DNA of 64,000 nucleotides, from positions 4,650,001 to 4,714,000 of the forward strand of contig CP053153.1 of NCBI GenBank assembly GCA_014607495.2, read 5' to 3'. The DNA comes from Carposina sasakii (taxonomy: Eukaryota > Arthropoda > Insecta > Lepidoptera > Carposinidae). Below are positions 47,033-60,000 of the stretch, piece after piece; position 1 is the first letter of the stretch; each line of letters starts with the position of its first letter. A program made the translations under genes and the position numbers. Under the pieces are notes generated by a model. It had not been told where the DNA came from and did not search any database. It saw nothing but the letters and a program-made list of their open reading frames with translations.

Positions 47033-47587
47033 TTTTTCCATTACCCGGCCCGGCACCGGCACGCCACCGGCATGGCGTGAAATGGTGTGGAAAGAACGTG
47101 CATGGGGTTTCGTTACATATTCAACGTCACTGTCACTGTCAACAGTAATAGTACGTCGTGAGCTAGTGAAGTGAATGTATAACGGTTTACGCCCGGTGAG
47201 ATAACAATGAATAAAATATTTTATTTTATAGTATTTAGTAGTTTCGATGACAGCAGTTATGGAGACCGGCTTCCATACTAAAACACGTGACATGTGACGG
47301 TCTACACTAGTCAATTCAAAATAGTATAAATATTGATTACCTATTTTTTTAAAATAACACTTCAGTTGTCATAATAAAAATTGTTGCCGGCCGGCATTCG
47401 GTGGGAAGCTTGCTACCCCGGCGACGGCGACGGCGCGCGGCAGGACTCAAGGGCCCGGCCCGTCGGTAGTGAAAAAGCGAGCCTAGGAATACATTTTCCA
47501 TACATTTTTGCTTCCCCGGCAACGGCATGGCGCCGGCGCCGGCGCCGGTGCCTTCCGGCCCGCCGGATCATAGGAAATTAACGCCCA
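47033..47587. mobile_element. GC-rich inverted-repeat element nested in the third copy
   Basis: The ends GGGCGTTTTTCCATTACCCG and CATAGGAAATTAACGCCC are inverted. The arms are rich in CCGGCACCGGC and GGCGCCGGCGCCGG. The host repeat is interrupted after CATCATTATCATCCAT and continues as ATAAATTCAGAAAT on the far side. Confidence 0.65.
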
Positions 47588-47639
47588 TGCTATAAATTCA
47601 GAAATAGCAAACATTTACTAAAGACGGGGCAATGGCTGC

Positions 47640-48074
47640 ATAATGTTATTGGAATAAAATTCTTCAAGCAAACAGTTCGCAGAGACCCTAAATTAATCTG
47701 AATTGGATAGAAGTGTGAATATGTATGTATGTAAAATAAAATGATATCGATAAAATAAAAATGCTTAAAGTGCATAAATTTCCTTCGGCATCACTATTTC
47801 CCTCGATAAATTAAAAGCCAAAAGTGCAGTGTTACGTCCCGCACTTCTTTGCAAATTAAAGATTAAAAACCGTAGGAGGTAATCTATTTGAGAAGGCTCC
47901 TCTAAAGAAAATAAAATCTCATAGTTTCAAGGCGAATATTCGTTTGTAGAAAGAGAATCCTCAATGTACAATTCAAGTACAATTTTCAATCGTCGATAGT
48001 CGATGGAGTCTGTATAATCAAAGACAAGTATAATATAATTATAACAAGAAAAAACAGCACGCAAAAGACAAGCA
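47640..48074 (+). promoter_or_regulatory. Putative 5' flank/5' UTR of the SIAH-like gene
   Basis: The stretch upstream of the ATG at 48075 has no ORF and no strong TATA box. Its assignment as promoter rests on position only. If PARP1 has a distant first exon, this interval could serve both genes. Confidence 0.35.
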
Positions 48075-51000
48075 ATGGGCAGCCGTAAAGAAAGCATAAA
48101 AAAATCATTAGGGATTTCGGAATACCCCTGGAGCTCAGGTGAGTTGAGCCTCAGTTATTTGTAGGTATGTATGATTTAGTATATTTTTTTATCTAGATGC
48201 GTGACGGCCAGTGTTGCCTACCCACATTCAATGTTACCTCATCGAAACTACTCTATAAAACGGACAATACACGTTTAGTTGTTGTATGTACCCCTAAAAA
48301 TTTTGCCCCTAAAAGTCCCCTCTAGTTATCTTTTCCCCCCCCTAAATTTAGGGGTAAAACCCCTAAGTTGTCACCACTGGTGACGGCTTTTATAGCAACT
48401 GAGATTGAAATGTTATGTATGCACAATTTATTATGTATATTATGTTATTATGCACATTTAAAATTAAAACTCATTATTTTTCTGGCTATTGATCGTTTAG
48501 TTAGGACATGGTACCTACCTATCGAAACTATTGGATTTGTTATGTGCTCTGTAAAAGAACAATTAATAATAATAAGCCCTCTTATTCTGAACTTATACAG
48601 GTTTACATGCTAGCTAAGAAATTACAATATATCTCTTCAGTGTGCCTTTTGGCATAGGCCTCCTCCTCCAACATTATCCATTGTTGTGTGTCACGTGCCG
48701 CCCATACGCGTCTCCATTAGATTTGAAGACATACTTCAGAGACCAGTATTTCTTCCACCCATTTCCTATTAGTTGTTCTATTTCTTTAGACATTTGGTCT
48801 TTGTGAGATATTGTCTGTCCCAAATAGGTGTACTCTGGCACATATTCGAGTTTTTGGTTGTCAATTTTCATGATTACAGCTTCAGAGTTAGTGAGTTATT
48901 TTGTTTTGTCTTTGTTCTTGCATAGGCAGATTTTTCTACTTTTGTCACTGATTCCAGCTCTTTGCTTAGGTGAGATGCGTTTTCCTCAAAAAGAACAATG
49001 TCATCTGCGAATCTTAAGTGGTTAAGTTTTACACCTTGCACATTAAGACCATATTCTTCTCAGTCCAGTGCAGCAGAGAATAATTTTTGCCGATAGAGGA
49101 TCTCTCTGTCTTACTCCTCTTTCGACTTTGAACTTGTTTCCTAGGGTTTCTAGTTGGATCCTCGCTTCTCTGTTTGCATATAGAGAAGCGAGGATCCAAC
49201 TAGGAAAAATTCTTTATGATTTTGATGTAGATTTCAGGTATGTTGTTGTGTTTTAGGCTGTTTTAGGCTAGTCCGTATAGCTGAGTGTTTAAGGCTTTCA
49301 AAAGCTTTGGTGTAGTCCACAAATGCCATATACAGTTTCTTATTATACTCGTTATACTTTTCTACTATTTGTTTCACTGTGAGTATGTGGTCTAGGGTGG
49401 AATAGCTCTCCTAAAGCCAGCTTGCTCCCATAGTTGGCTTTTGACTTATTCTTCCTAGTATAACTTTAGAAAAATATCATCTTTTTGGCCTTTTTTGAAG
49501 ATAAGGATTATGTTTGATGTTTTTTACTGTGTAGGGATTGTTCCTGTTACTAGAATTTCGATGAATAATGAGGGGAGTATTGGAAGTAGTTCTTCAAGGC
49601 TGCCTGTGAGAAGTTCGTTTGTCACTTTGTCTGGCTCTGGAGCTTTTTGCCTCTTTTGATTGAGTATAGCTTTCTCTACTTCGTTGGCTAGTATCCTTGG
49701 TTCAGTTACCCATTCACTGGCTCTATTTTGGAGTCTGTACTTGTTTGTTGTCTGAGTCTGAATAGAGGTCCTGGTAGAAATTTGTAGTTATTTCGTTTTT
49801 TGTCAGCCTATTCGAGGAAGCATGGCCCTTTTTACTAAGTTTTGGTATCCAATTTTTGTTTGATTCTCTCAGTTCTTTGAGAGCTGTACGGTTCCTGATG
49901 GTCTGATATGTAGGACTGTATTGTATGTTGTAACACAAACACTGATCTAACCATACAACTTAAATGATAGTCACAAAATGATAATAATAAATGATAGATA
50001 ATAAATGAGATATTTTTATTTATTCCTCCTGTTTTTTTATGTGCTCTTCCAGGGTTTTAATTCTATTGGTCTTTCTGTCTTTTCTAATGTTCTGTCTAAT
50101 TTCCGTACTTAGTTTGGTTATAGTTTTTATGTAGTCCCTTTTAGGGTGTTTTGAGAGGTGTTTTTGACTTGCTTCTTCTGCTGTTGTCAGACTTTCCTTG
50201 AACAATTACATTTACGTTAAATGCTGAATTATATTAGCTAGATGTAGATACAAATTGGAATCTATCATACATTATGTAATGTATAATAAAAATGTAACGG
50301 GTCGCGGTCTGCACATGGAAGATATGTATATGAGAAAAAATATTATAGGAGACCTTTATTAACGCAATTGTACCCAAAAGAATGATTTTTGGAATTTTTG
50401 TCTGTTTTTCTGTGCGTTTGTGCACGGCCCAACCGATTTCAATGCAGTTTTCAGGAATATATTGTGACAGGTCCCACTTAACATATAGGCTACTTTTTAT
50501 CCCTGGAAAATGCTTTTATCCCTGATAATTTCGACGTCACTAGTATGAAATATTTGTCATTTCCTGGTTCTGTTATACCTCCCTTTGTAATAAACATAGG
50601 ACGCTTACGGTGCATAAGATTTAATTGCATTTGTTTGCATTTCGGAGTTGATTGTCTACATATATATAATTGCATATCAATCTTTCCATTTTCAACAAAT
50701 TTTTTCAGATTTTTAGACTAACCTTAAATCAAGAGCTCTCTAGCCTGAGAATTTCGTAAATCAATCTCATACTATATATTAAAATTGTCTGTGCCTTATA
50801 ATATCAAGTGTATTATGTTCTCGTGCACAGCACTTTAGCATTGTCAACCCTCTAAGGCACATGATGTGTAAGATTATAAATGTTATGTAACTACTAATTT
50901 ATGTTATAAATACTATATCTAATGTTTTTATTTCTTAATCTTTTATTATAACAATAAATTAGTATATTCTAAGTAACCCTATAATTAAAAAATTGTATAG

Positions 51001-54000
51001 TCATCTTTGGCAGTGAAATGATCTTGATAAATTTTGTGTCTGAAAAAGACACTGGCACATAAACGAGATGTACTTAATATTTTGTTTCTTTTCTATTTAT
51101 ATACAGATGATGACGAGAATGGCAACCAAACTATGCCCGAAGTACATATCTTGCGCCGGCAACCATCAGATCCACGGCCAAGTGTGTCTGAGTTACCAGG
51201 AACTAGTGGTAAGTCTTTCATTTTTATTACTCCTTTTATACTACTCACTTTATTTCAATCTCATGCCTTTATTCATTATAATTTTATTATTGATTATGAT
51301 GATCTCCGACCGTATTTCGGCCAAGGCGACCAATGTCTACGGAGATTGGCCAGGTACGCAGGAGATATTATAGTGCACAAGTGTGTGCGCAAACACAGAT
51401 GCACTCTCTATTCCCTCACTCTCATAGTCCGATGGGACGGATAGCCGACACGACCGGAGAGAGATCAGGCGCAGGACCAACGGTTTTACGTGCTTTCCGA
51501 GACACGAGCTAAGTGACAATTTTACAACATTAAAATCTGTACATGAAATAAATTCATTTGTACAGGCCCGTGACTGGGATCGATCCGCTTGGAAGGTGCA
51601 CGTCTTAACTACTGGGCTATCACCGCTAATATTTTTATTATTATAGGTATCTTTAAACAATGTTTGTTAAAGTCAGGATTTATTTCAAGAAAAACACCCA
51701 ACTGCATAAAAATTTTGACCCAGTGTCACTCTCACGACTAAGATGAATCTCATGATGCCCCTCAAGCTCAAATGTGACAACCCATGGTATGGTATGGTGT
51801 AACGGGCTTGTTTCCGCAACTCGACGTCTGTGCGCCTATTTTGCGTAAGGGTGGTGTGCTCTCTACTCGAGTGTAACACGTAATGATGACCTCCATGACC
51901 TGTAATAATGCTGGTTATCAGTCTCAGTTGGGGTTTATTCAACTTCATTAACTTTTTTGACAGTCGGCCGCAAATTTGAGGTAAGGCCTCTTTTGCATCC
52001 TGACAGTCCTCGTGACTGAACCAGTGTGCATCGTGTTGTTCGCCGGTCCTAGCTCTCGGCAAGGTCCTGGCGATACCTGCGGGGGCTAGTATGATAGGCT
52101 CCGGACCTATGGCTATAAGGTCCGAACCTTGCCTGGCCGTCGCGTCCGCAGTGTCATTACCTCTCGAGCCGCTGTGGCCTTTGATTCACTGCAGTGTGAG
52201 ACGGTTGTATCTACATACCTACCTCTGTTAGTTGGCGGTGGCAGTCGTAGACGAGCCCCGAGGTAATAGTGTTGCTGTTTAACGCCTGTAGGACTGCCCT
52301 ACTGTCCGAGAGGATTCTGATGCCTTGGTCAGTTACCTCTCTGACTATTATGGCTGTTGCTGGTTGTGAGATCGCGAAGCATTCGGCCTGGAAGACCATG
52401 TTGTAGCATTCCAAAGGTGTGACGACTCTGACCTGCAAGTCCTCGGAGAATACTCCTGACCCCGTTCCAGAGTCTGTTTTGGACCCGTCCGTGAATATCC
52501 TAAGTTCATTCACGTCCAGGCCTTCGTAGTCGTCATACTTGTGCAATTGGATTTTATTTTATTTTTTTATCAAATGCCCACTTTTTGGGGATCCTGTCGC
52601 TGGGTGCCCTGAGTATCGGCATATCCTCGTAGGTCTACGTGAGAATGGTTGTGTGGGCCCTACCACTCTCTCTCCAGAGTTCTAAGGATCTGAGGCGTAC
52701 CGCTGAAGACGCCGCTTCCTGTCTAATAAACAGATAGAGTGGCGGTAAGCTTAGCATGGCCTCCAGAGCTGCAGTAGGAGCTGTCCTCATACAGCCTGTT
52801 GTCGCCATGCAAGCTAGTCTTTGAAACTTCTGAAGTTTGCTTATGCAAGTCATCAGCTTGCATCTAGGCCACCATACTAGAGCGCCGTAACACAACAGGG
52901 GACGTATCACCGCCATGTACAGCCACAGTATGTTTTTGGGGGTAAGACCCCATCGTTTGCCAATCATCCTACGGTATTGCCATAGGGCTATGCTAGCTTT
53001 GTCTATCTTATTATATACATGACTGCTCCTGTGACAACCCATTAGGCTCTAGAGTGTATCAAGAAATGTAGAAATAAGTAAAAATAATTCTTCCTTCACA
53101 GATTTACAAATTTTATGAATGTTTAGTAAATTCTAGTTTTCTAGATAAATAAAATTTAATTTCAACCATTGAATAGTTTAATTAAAGTGATAACTATGTC
53201 TGCAGGATCCGTACAATCTTCGGGATCACATTCCCAGTCTCCAGTCTCACCAATGTCATCGAGGAGGAGTATGGGGAAGCTAGACCGGGATTTGTTTTGG
53301 TCTGGATTAAGTAATCCCCAAAGAGCACCTTCTTTAGGAGTTACTAGGTATGGTCAATATGTCTACTATGTGTTTTAAGCTTTTCATATCTGCAATATTA
53401 TAAATTACCAGAGGCTACTCATGACCTTACAAATCCTGTTTGTAAAGAGTATCTTTGTGTCAACTTCCTATGCTCAGCAACTACCTGTAGAAAACAGTCT
53501 GTCATCATCATTTAACAAAATAAAGAGATCGTTAAATGATTGCTTGTTAAATGATGAAAGCTTTGTTAGCTTACCCTTCAACAGGGTGCTCGCATTAACC
53601 ATTAAGATTGTCAAATAAATTTTAGCCGTTTGCGCCTCCTCAACAACATCGCATCGTCAACGCCGAGCGTGCCGCGGCCGCTGCCCCACACGGCGCCCTC
53701 TGCCGTGGGCCGGGAAACTAGTTTGCGATCCACCCCGGTCGATATACAACGCATACTCGCCTTTAAGAAACTCACGCGCAGTCTGAGTGCTTATCGACCA
53801 AGCAAAACTAACTTGTATTCTACTTCACGCGGTAAGTAGGTTTTAAGATTTATACATAATTCTATACAGGGTGTTTTTTCGTTGCCACCCTTAACGAAGG
53901 GTACGTACTCTATACATCAAATAAAGTAAGTTTATGCAAAAAAAAATGCTGGGAAACGATGTCAATTTTTTGAATTTTTTTTTAATTACTTGATCGGGCG

Positions 54001-57000
54001 AAATTTATAGTGTCCAGTGTTTATGCTAGTTTTTTCATACAGATATTATTTATTTCTCGTGAAAAAGTCTTGCTACGCCCGTCAATGTGCATTTATGCAG
54101 AAAAACGCAGTCTATTTACTCAACTTTGGAGCCTAATATCTTAGGAACCAGACACTTCTCAGGTATGCTTCCATGGAGAAAAATTATCGTGATGATGAGA
54201 AGATTCCGTACTTTTCGGGAACGTTGACGACCAAAAATCATCCTGTATAGCACAGAAATTTAAATAAAGGTGCAGTTACTGAGTTAATAGCAATATTCAG
54301 AATTATCTAGCTACATGCAAGTGAGCCTGCATTTTTGTGCCCTTGTATCACATATAGCCAACCATTGAGCATATCTTATTCTTGCTCTAGTAGGTTTGTG
54401 GTTTCATAGTAGTAGCAGTCTGTGGTATTAACATTGCGTTAACCAATTAAGCACGCTTCTATTCTGAAGCAAAAAATATTCACTAGCCTAGCATTAATGA
54501 AGCCTATTGTAATTAATGCCATTTTGTTAATGCAAATCTTCTATGCTGCTCTGGGAGTGAAAAAAAAAGTATAATACTACAGCTGCTTCTCTTCCCGGGC
54601 ATTCTGTACAAGTCAGTAGAGGGACAAGAGGGTCTTGCTATTTTGTAGGCGATGAGCTGACCACCTGTTACTACTAACCGAACTTGTACATGTCAACTAC
54701 ACCCTAAAAAATTGTCAGAAGTGGCCCCATGTGGTTCTAGGGCCCTTATTGAGCAATAAGGGATAAAGGCGTGATTATATGTATGTATGTATATGTATGT
54801 TAATGCTTAGTACACATTATCTACATATATACCTATATGTATATAAAATGCATTGTCCTGAATGACTCACGCGGAACAATGCCCAGCCTAAACCACTGAA
54901 TTTAGAGATCTAATACTTGGAGGGTGTGTTCTTTGTATGACATACCTAGGCATCTGATAAGAAAGGATTTTCTCAATAAACAGGATTTCTAAGGTTTACG
55001 TGGACGAAGTCGCGGGTGTCTACTAGTAAACAACAATTTTCTTATAAAATAATTAATATAAAAGAAATGGAAAAAATTCTTCACCCGAGTGGGACTCGAA
55101 CCCACAACCTCTGCATTTCGTGCAAGTGCTCTCACCACTGAGCTACCGGGTCAATTACTCGGATGACGAATTTTACCATCTCTTTTTAAATTACATTATT
55201 GGCAACGTTATTTTTTCATACCGATAGCTATACAGATTCTTGACAAAAATGTCTAGATGATACAAATTGTCAGAGATGTTTGGCAAACAGGCCTTTTTTC
55301 AATATGGCGGCCTATTTGACCAAGGGCGGTGTCAGGGGGTCATACGTTCAATTTGACCACGTATCCATATACGCCCTTGTATTTGACAAGTAGTCGTTTG
55401 TAGCGGTGCCCTTGGGCTCTCCGTCCCGAAGCCCGCTGTTTGCAGGGCGCCGCCGCAGCCAGCCACGCCCCGCTCGCACCTCAGAGTCTATACCCTGTAA
55501 GTCTACATTTCATCATATCTGAATTTACTTTCATAAACTGGAAAGTGTGGAAAAACATTTTTTTTAATATACACTCCAGAATAACAACTGATCCCTTGGA
55601 ATATATCTTCTCTCTTTTGTAAATGCATATAGAATGATTTGTCCTGATTGATTGATGGATCAATGTAGAGCCTAAACCACTGATCTTAGAGATCTGACAC
55701 TTGGAGGTTATGTCTTTTGTATGGCGTAGGCATCCGTCCGTCAGATAAGAAAGGATTTTCGAAAATTACCACGGGAACGGATATTAATGGGATTATTAAA
55801 GTTTACCCGGACAAAATCCGTGAATTTGGCTGTCTGTTATCCTATCCTACTAATACTAGTATTATAAACGCGAAAGTTTGTGAGTATGGATGGATGTTTG
55901 TTACTCTTTCACGTAAAAACGGCTAAAGCTATTTTAATAAAATTTGGTATGGAGTTAACTGACACCCTAGATGGGCTACTTATATCCCGGGAAAATATTT
56001 TTATCCCGGCATTTTGTTTTTTCTGCAGTCCACGCGGACGAAGTCGCGGGCGTCCACTAGTATGCCACACCATGTATGTATTGGGTAGAAAGCTCTTAAG
56101 CTAACCGATTTTTTTTTGTATCCACGCTCAATCTAGTACTCAAAGGTAAGGTAGCTAGGTTTCGTAGACCGATATTGTGTTGGTTGTCTCTTTCTGACTA
56201 ATGCGCTCAGACAAAGACACTTAATAAAGGTAACTCACAGAAGTATTTATTTGAAATAGCAACGATAGCCTCCAAGTTTAGCTTATTTAGCTATTCCTAT
56301 ACACACGTCTGTGTTCCCAAAAATGGGTTATGTGTATGTTATATTTGCTGTATAGGGAACTTGGTGCCTGTAGATCCTGGTCCGGGCCCGTCCAGCAACC
56401 GCCACAGACCGCGGTTTCTCTCGCCGCCGCCCACCATCAAAGTGGACCAGTCTGATGATGGTAATTATGTATACGAAATATAACCATTAAAAATATTTGG
56501 CAAGTTATAGAAATAACATTTCATATTATAGTATATCTATCTATCTGTAATCTATATATCTGTAATACTTAATACATTTCATCTACAGGGTGATTTTTGG
56601 TCGTCAACGTTCCCGAAAACTACGGAATCTCCTCATCATCACGATAATTTTTCTCCATTGAAGCATACCTGGGAAGTGTCTGGTTCCCAAGATATTAGGG
56701 TTCAAAGTTGAGTAAATAGACTGCGTTTTTCTGCAAAAATGCACATAGATCGTAGAAAATTTTTTCACGAGAAACAATTACTATTTATCTATGATAAAAC
56801 TAGCATAAATACTGGACACTATAAATTTCGACCGATCAAAAAAATATATATATCGTTTCCCCGCATTTATTTTGGCATAAACTTACTTTATTTGATGTAT
56901 AGAGTACGTACCCTTCGTTAAGGGTGGCAACGAAAAAACATCCTGTATAATACATTTCATATTGTAGTATGTATTATCTATAATATTAATTGTAGATAAC

Positions 57001-60000
57001 GATGTGCAACCCATGGACTTACGACCGGACTCGCCAGTACATGAACCGGAGAATACAACACAACAAAACGGAGAAAACAACGATGCCGAAACTAATGCAG
57101 GTAGTTAACTGTTGGCAACAAAATAAGAACTGTCAAGATAATAGCAACTACATATGTATAAAAAATAAACAAAACATACAGCTTCTACAGTAGATAGCCT
57201 CTAGGCAGTCAATAGGTAGTTTTGATTTTATTATACTTAATTCTTTGCCAAAATTGCATTAATAAAACTTCACTTAGTATATTGTGCAAACTACAGCTTC
57301 TCCCTCACCTTATTGTTGCATAATGTCGCGTGTTAATAGATTTTATAAGTGTATATGCACAGTCTACACGTCCTAGGATAATCAATATAATGTAGAATTA
57401 CGGAGTTGGGGAGCGAGTGACAGATGATGCACAGCCGAATCTACTGGGTCCCTTGTAGACTATAGGTAAAAAGGTACTAAGAAAGCATTTTCCAAAATGT
57501 CCATGGCACCTGAAAATACAGCATTCCAATCAATATCATCATTCTCAGACATAAGAAATCCACTGCTGAACATAGGCCTCCCCCAACAACCTCCACTCCG
57601 ACCGGTCAGAAGCGGCCTGCATCCAACCGACGCGACGCCCGCGACCTTGGCTAGATCGTCCGTCCATCTCACGGGTGGCTTTCCCACGCTGCGTTTGCCG
57701 ATACGTGGTATCCGCTCTACAACTTTTCGGCTCCTTCGGCCATCGGTTCTTCGAGCTATGCGCCCTGCCCATTGCCATTTTATCTTGCTGGACCGTTGAG
57801 CTATGTCGGTGTAACGGTGTCTATGTAAATCAATGTAACAACAATAATGATGTAATTGCAGCGGAACCAACCCCCGACACCTCAGCGGGAACCATGACAC
57901 TTGAAGAGGAGATCGTGGAGATAGACATCGATCCTGAGAGCGTGCCGGAGGGCGACCAGGTGGTCGGGTTGGACGTCGCCGTAGAGGTCACAGATAATAG
58001 CAACGCTAATGAGGTATGTATTGGCACTAAAATTGTGTCATTTTAACTTTCAAAGTTGTTTTGCCTCTTGTAGGACAGAATTTTCTTAAAGGCCAATTTT
58101 TCCAAAGGTCAGATAGCCTATGGGATAAAGTTGATGCTGTCGTTCTCTAAAACTTGATCAAGATAGAGACAACGTAAGTAGAGTTTAAACTCCTGAATAA
58201 AATTAGCTGAATCAAATTAGGTGTTAGTCTATTATAGGTTCATTGTAATTTATATCACTTTTTCAAAATTTCAGGATTCAATAGTAAATGTAACATCAAA
58301 TGATACAGCAGTGGAAGTGGAAGAACAGCCCCAAGGCGTTAAGAGAAAACGATCTGGTGAGTAATCACCGAATTATGTATACAGAAAAAGTAGTTCAGTT
58401 GTGAACTTATGAATATATTGTTTTTGCAGGATCTGAAGATAATGGTGAACCATTCACAGTAAAAGAATTTAACCAAGTGAGTGAGAACTATATATTTGCC
58501 AGCTTATCGGATTGCACCGAATTAGCTTTACATGGGTACTCCGGCTGTCTCTTTACCATACGATTCTGGTAAAACAGACTTTGTCAGTATAATAACGAGT
58601 TGTCTTGTTTGACTTTTCATGTCTGTTTCTCTGCACTATTTTGTGTTTCTGTGCGGCAGAAATCCTTAGTAGAAGCTTCTTAGGACGTATTCAAATTGCA
58701 CAGTGTCGCTTCTCTCAGTTATATTCAGCGTTAGAGCTTCGCACGGCCCCTAAATGTCGCATTGTTTCAGAGCCTGCTTCGCGTGCTGGAGTGCCCGGTG
58801 TGCCTTGAGTGGATGGAGCCGCCGATGTGCCAGTGCCGGCGCGGGCACCTCGTGTGCGCCAAGTGCCGCGCGCGCCTCGCCGCCTGCCCGGTCTGCCGCA
58901 CCGCCTTCAGCAGCGTGCGCAATCGCGCCATGGAGGCCGTGAGTACCCGCGCCGCCTGTCCGGTCTGCCGCACCGCCTTCAACGGCGTGCGCAACCGCGC
59001 CGTGGAGGCCGTGAGTATCCGCGCCGCCTGCCCGGTCTGCCGCGCCGCCTGCCCGGTCAGCTGTGCCGCCTGCCCGGTCTGCCGCACCGCCTTCAGCAGC
59101 GTGCGCAATCGCGCCATGGAGGCCGTGAGTATCCGCGCCGCCTGTCCGGTCTGCCGCACCGCCTTCAACGGCGTGCGCAACCGCGCCGTGGAGGCCGTGA
59201 GTATCCGCGCCGCCTATCCGGTCTGCCGCACCGCCTTCAGCAGCGTGCGCAACCGCGCAATGGAGCCGTGAGTTTCCGTGCCACCTGCCTGGTCTGCTAC
59301 GCCGCCTGCCCGGTCTGCTGCGCCGCCTGCCCGGTCTGCTGCGCTGCCTGCCCGGTCTGCTGCGCCGCCTTCAGCAGAGTGCGCAACCGCGCCATGAAGG
59401 CCGTGAGTATCCGCGCCGCCTGCCCGGTCTGCCCCACCGATTCTATGTGTCTGGGTCTACTTGTAAAATATGTTCGAATGTAATAACCAATAATTTTTTT
59501 AAAACGAAAAACCGACTTCCTCCCAAAACTCGAGCTTACTAAAGTAAAATTTAACTAAAGGGCAAATACGAGTATATATTGCGTTAAGCCGTGTACGAAG
59601 TTTAGGAGGCATAATATTATCAGATTTATATAATTTTTATATAAAATAGGCCACATGACAAAAGAGAAAAAGGACTAGGCTTCGAAACTTTACGTCTGAC
59701 AATATGATGATTATGATGATAATGATGACCTCCGATCAATTTCGGTCATGGCGACCACTTCTAATCCTAGATATTACTAAGTTGGCGTTCATGCTCTCGG
59801 AGATGGCTTACATTTACATAGCCAATCTTCGCCCTGAACGCCCGCGCACACAGAGGACAGGTTAGTGCGCCATTATTGTATTATAGATAATGGCAGCAGG
59901 AGGACGAGTCTTTAGTTCATCACGTTTAGCGTCAAGGTCAGCCTGACGCTGCTCCTCGAACTCGTGTACTTGCTTTATCACCGTCCTGCGCCACTCTGGT

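Noticed and set aside
47381..47581. 66-codon GC-rich open frame as a gene
   Set aside because: Lies within the GC-rich inverted-repeat element; no splice or domain evidence.
55082..55152. Functional tRNA-Phe (GAA) gene
   Set aside because: C at position 33, weak anticodon stem, and a shared repeat tail with a truncated copy at 8324.
58767..59483. Separate genes on either strand in the RING array
   Set aside because: They are other-frame readings of the duplicated exon; only the frame continuous with exon 11 makes sense.
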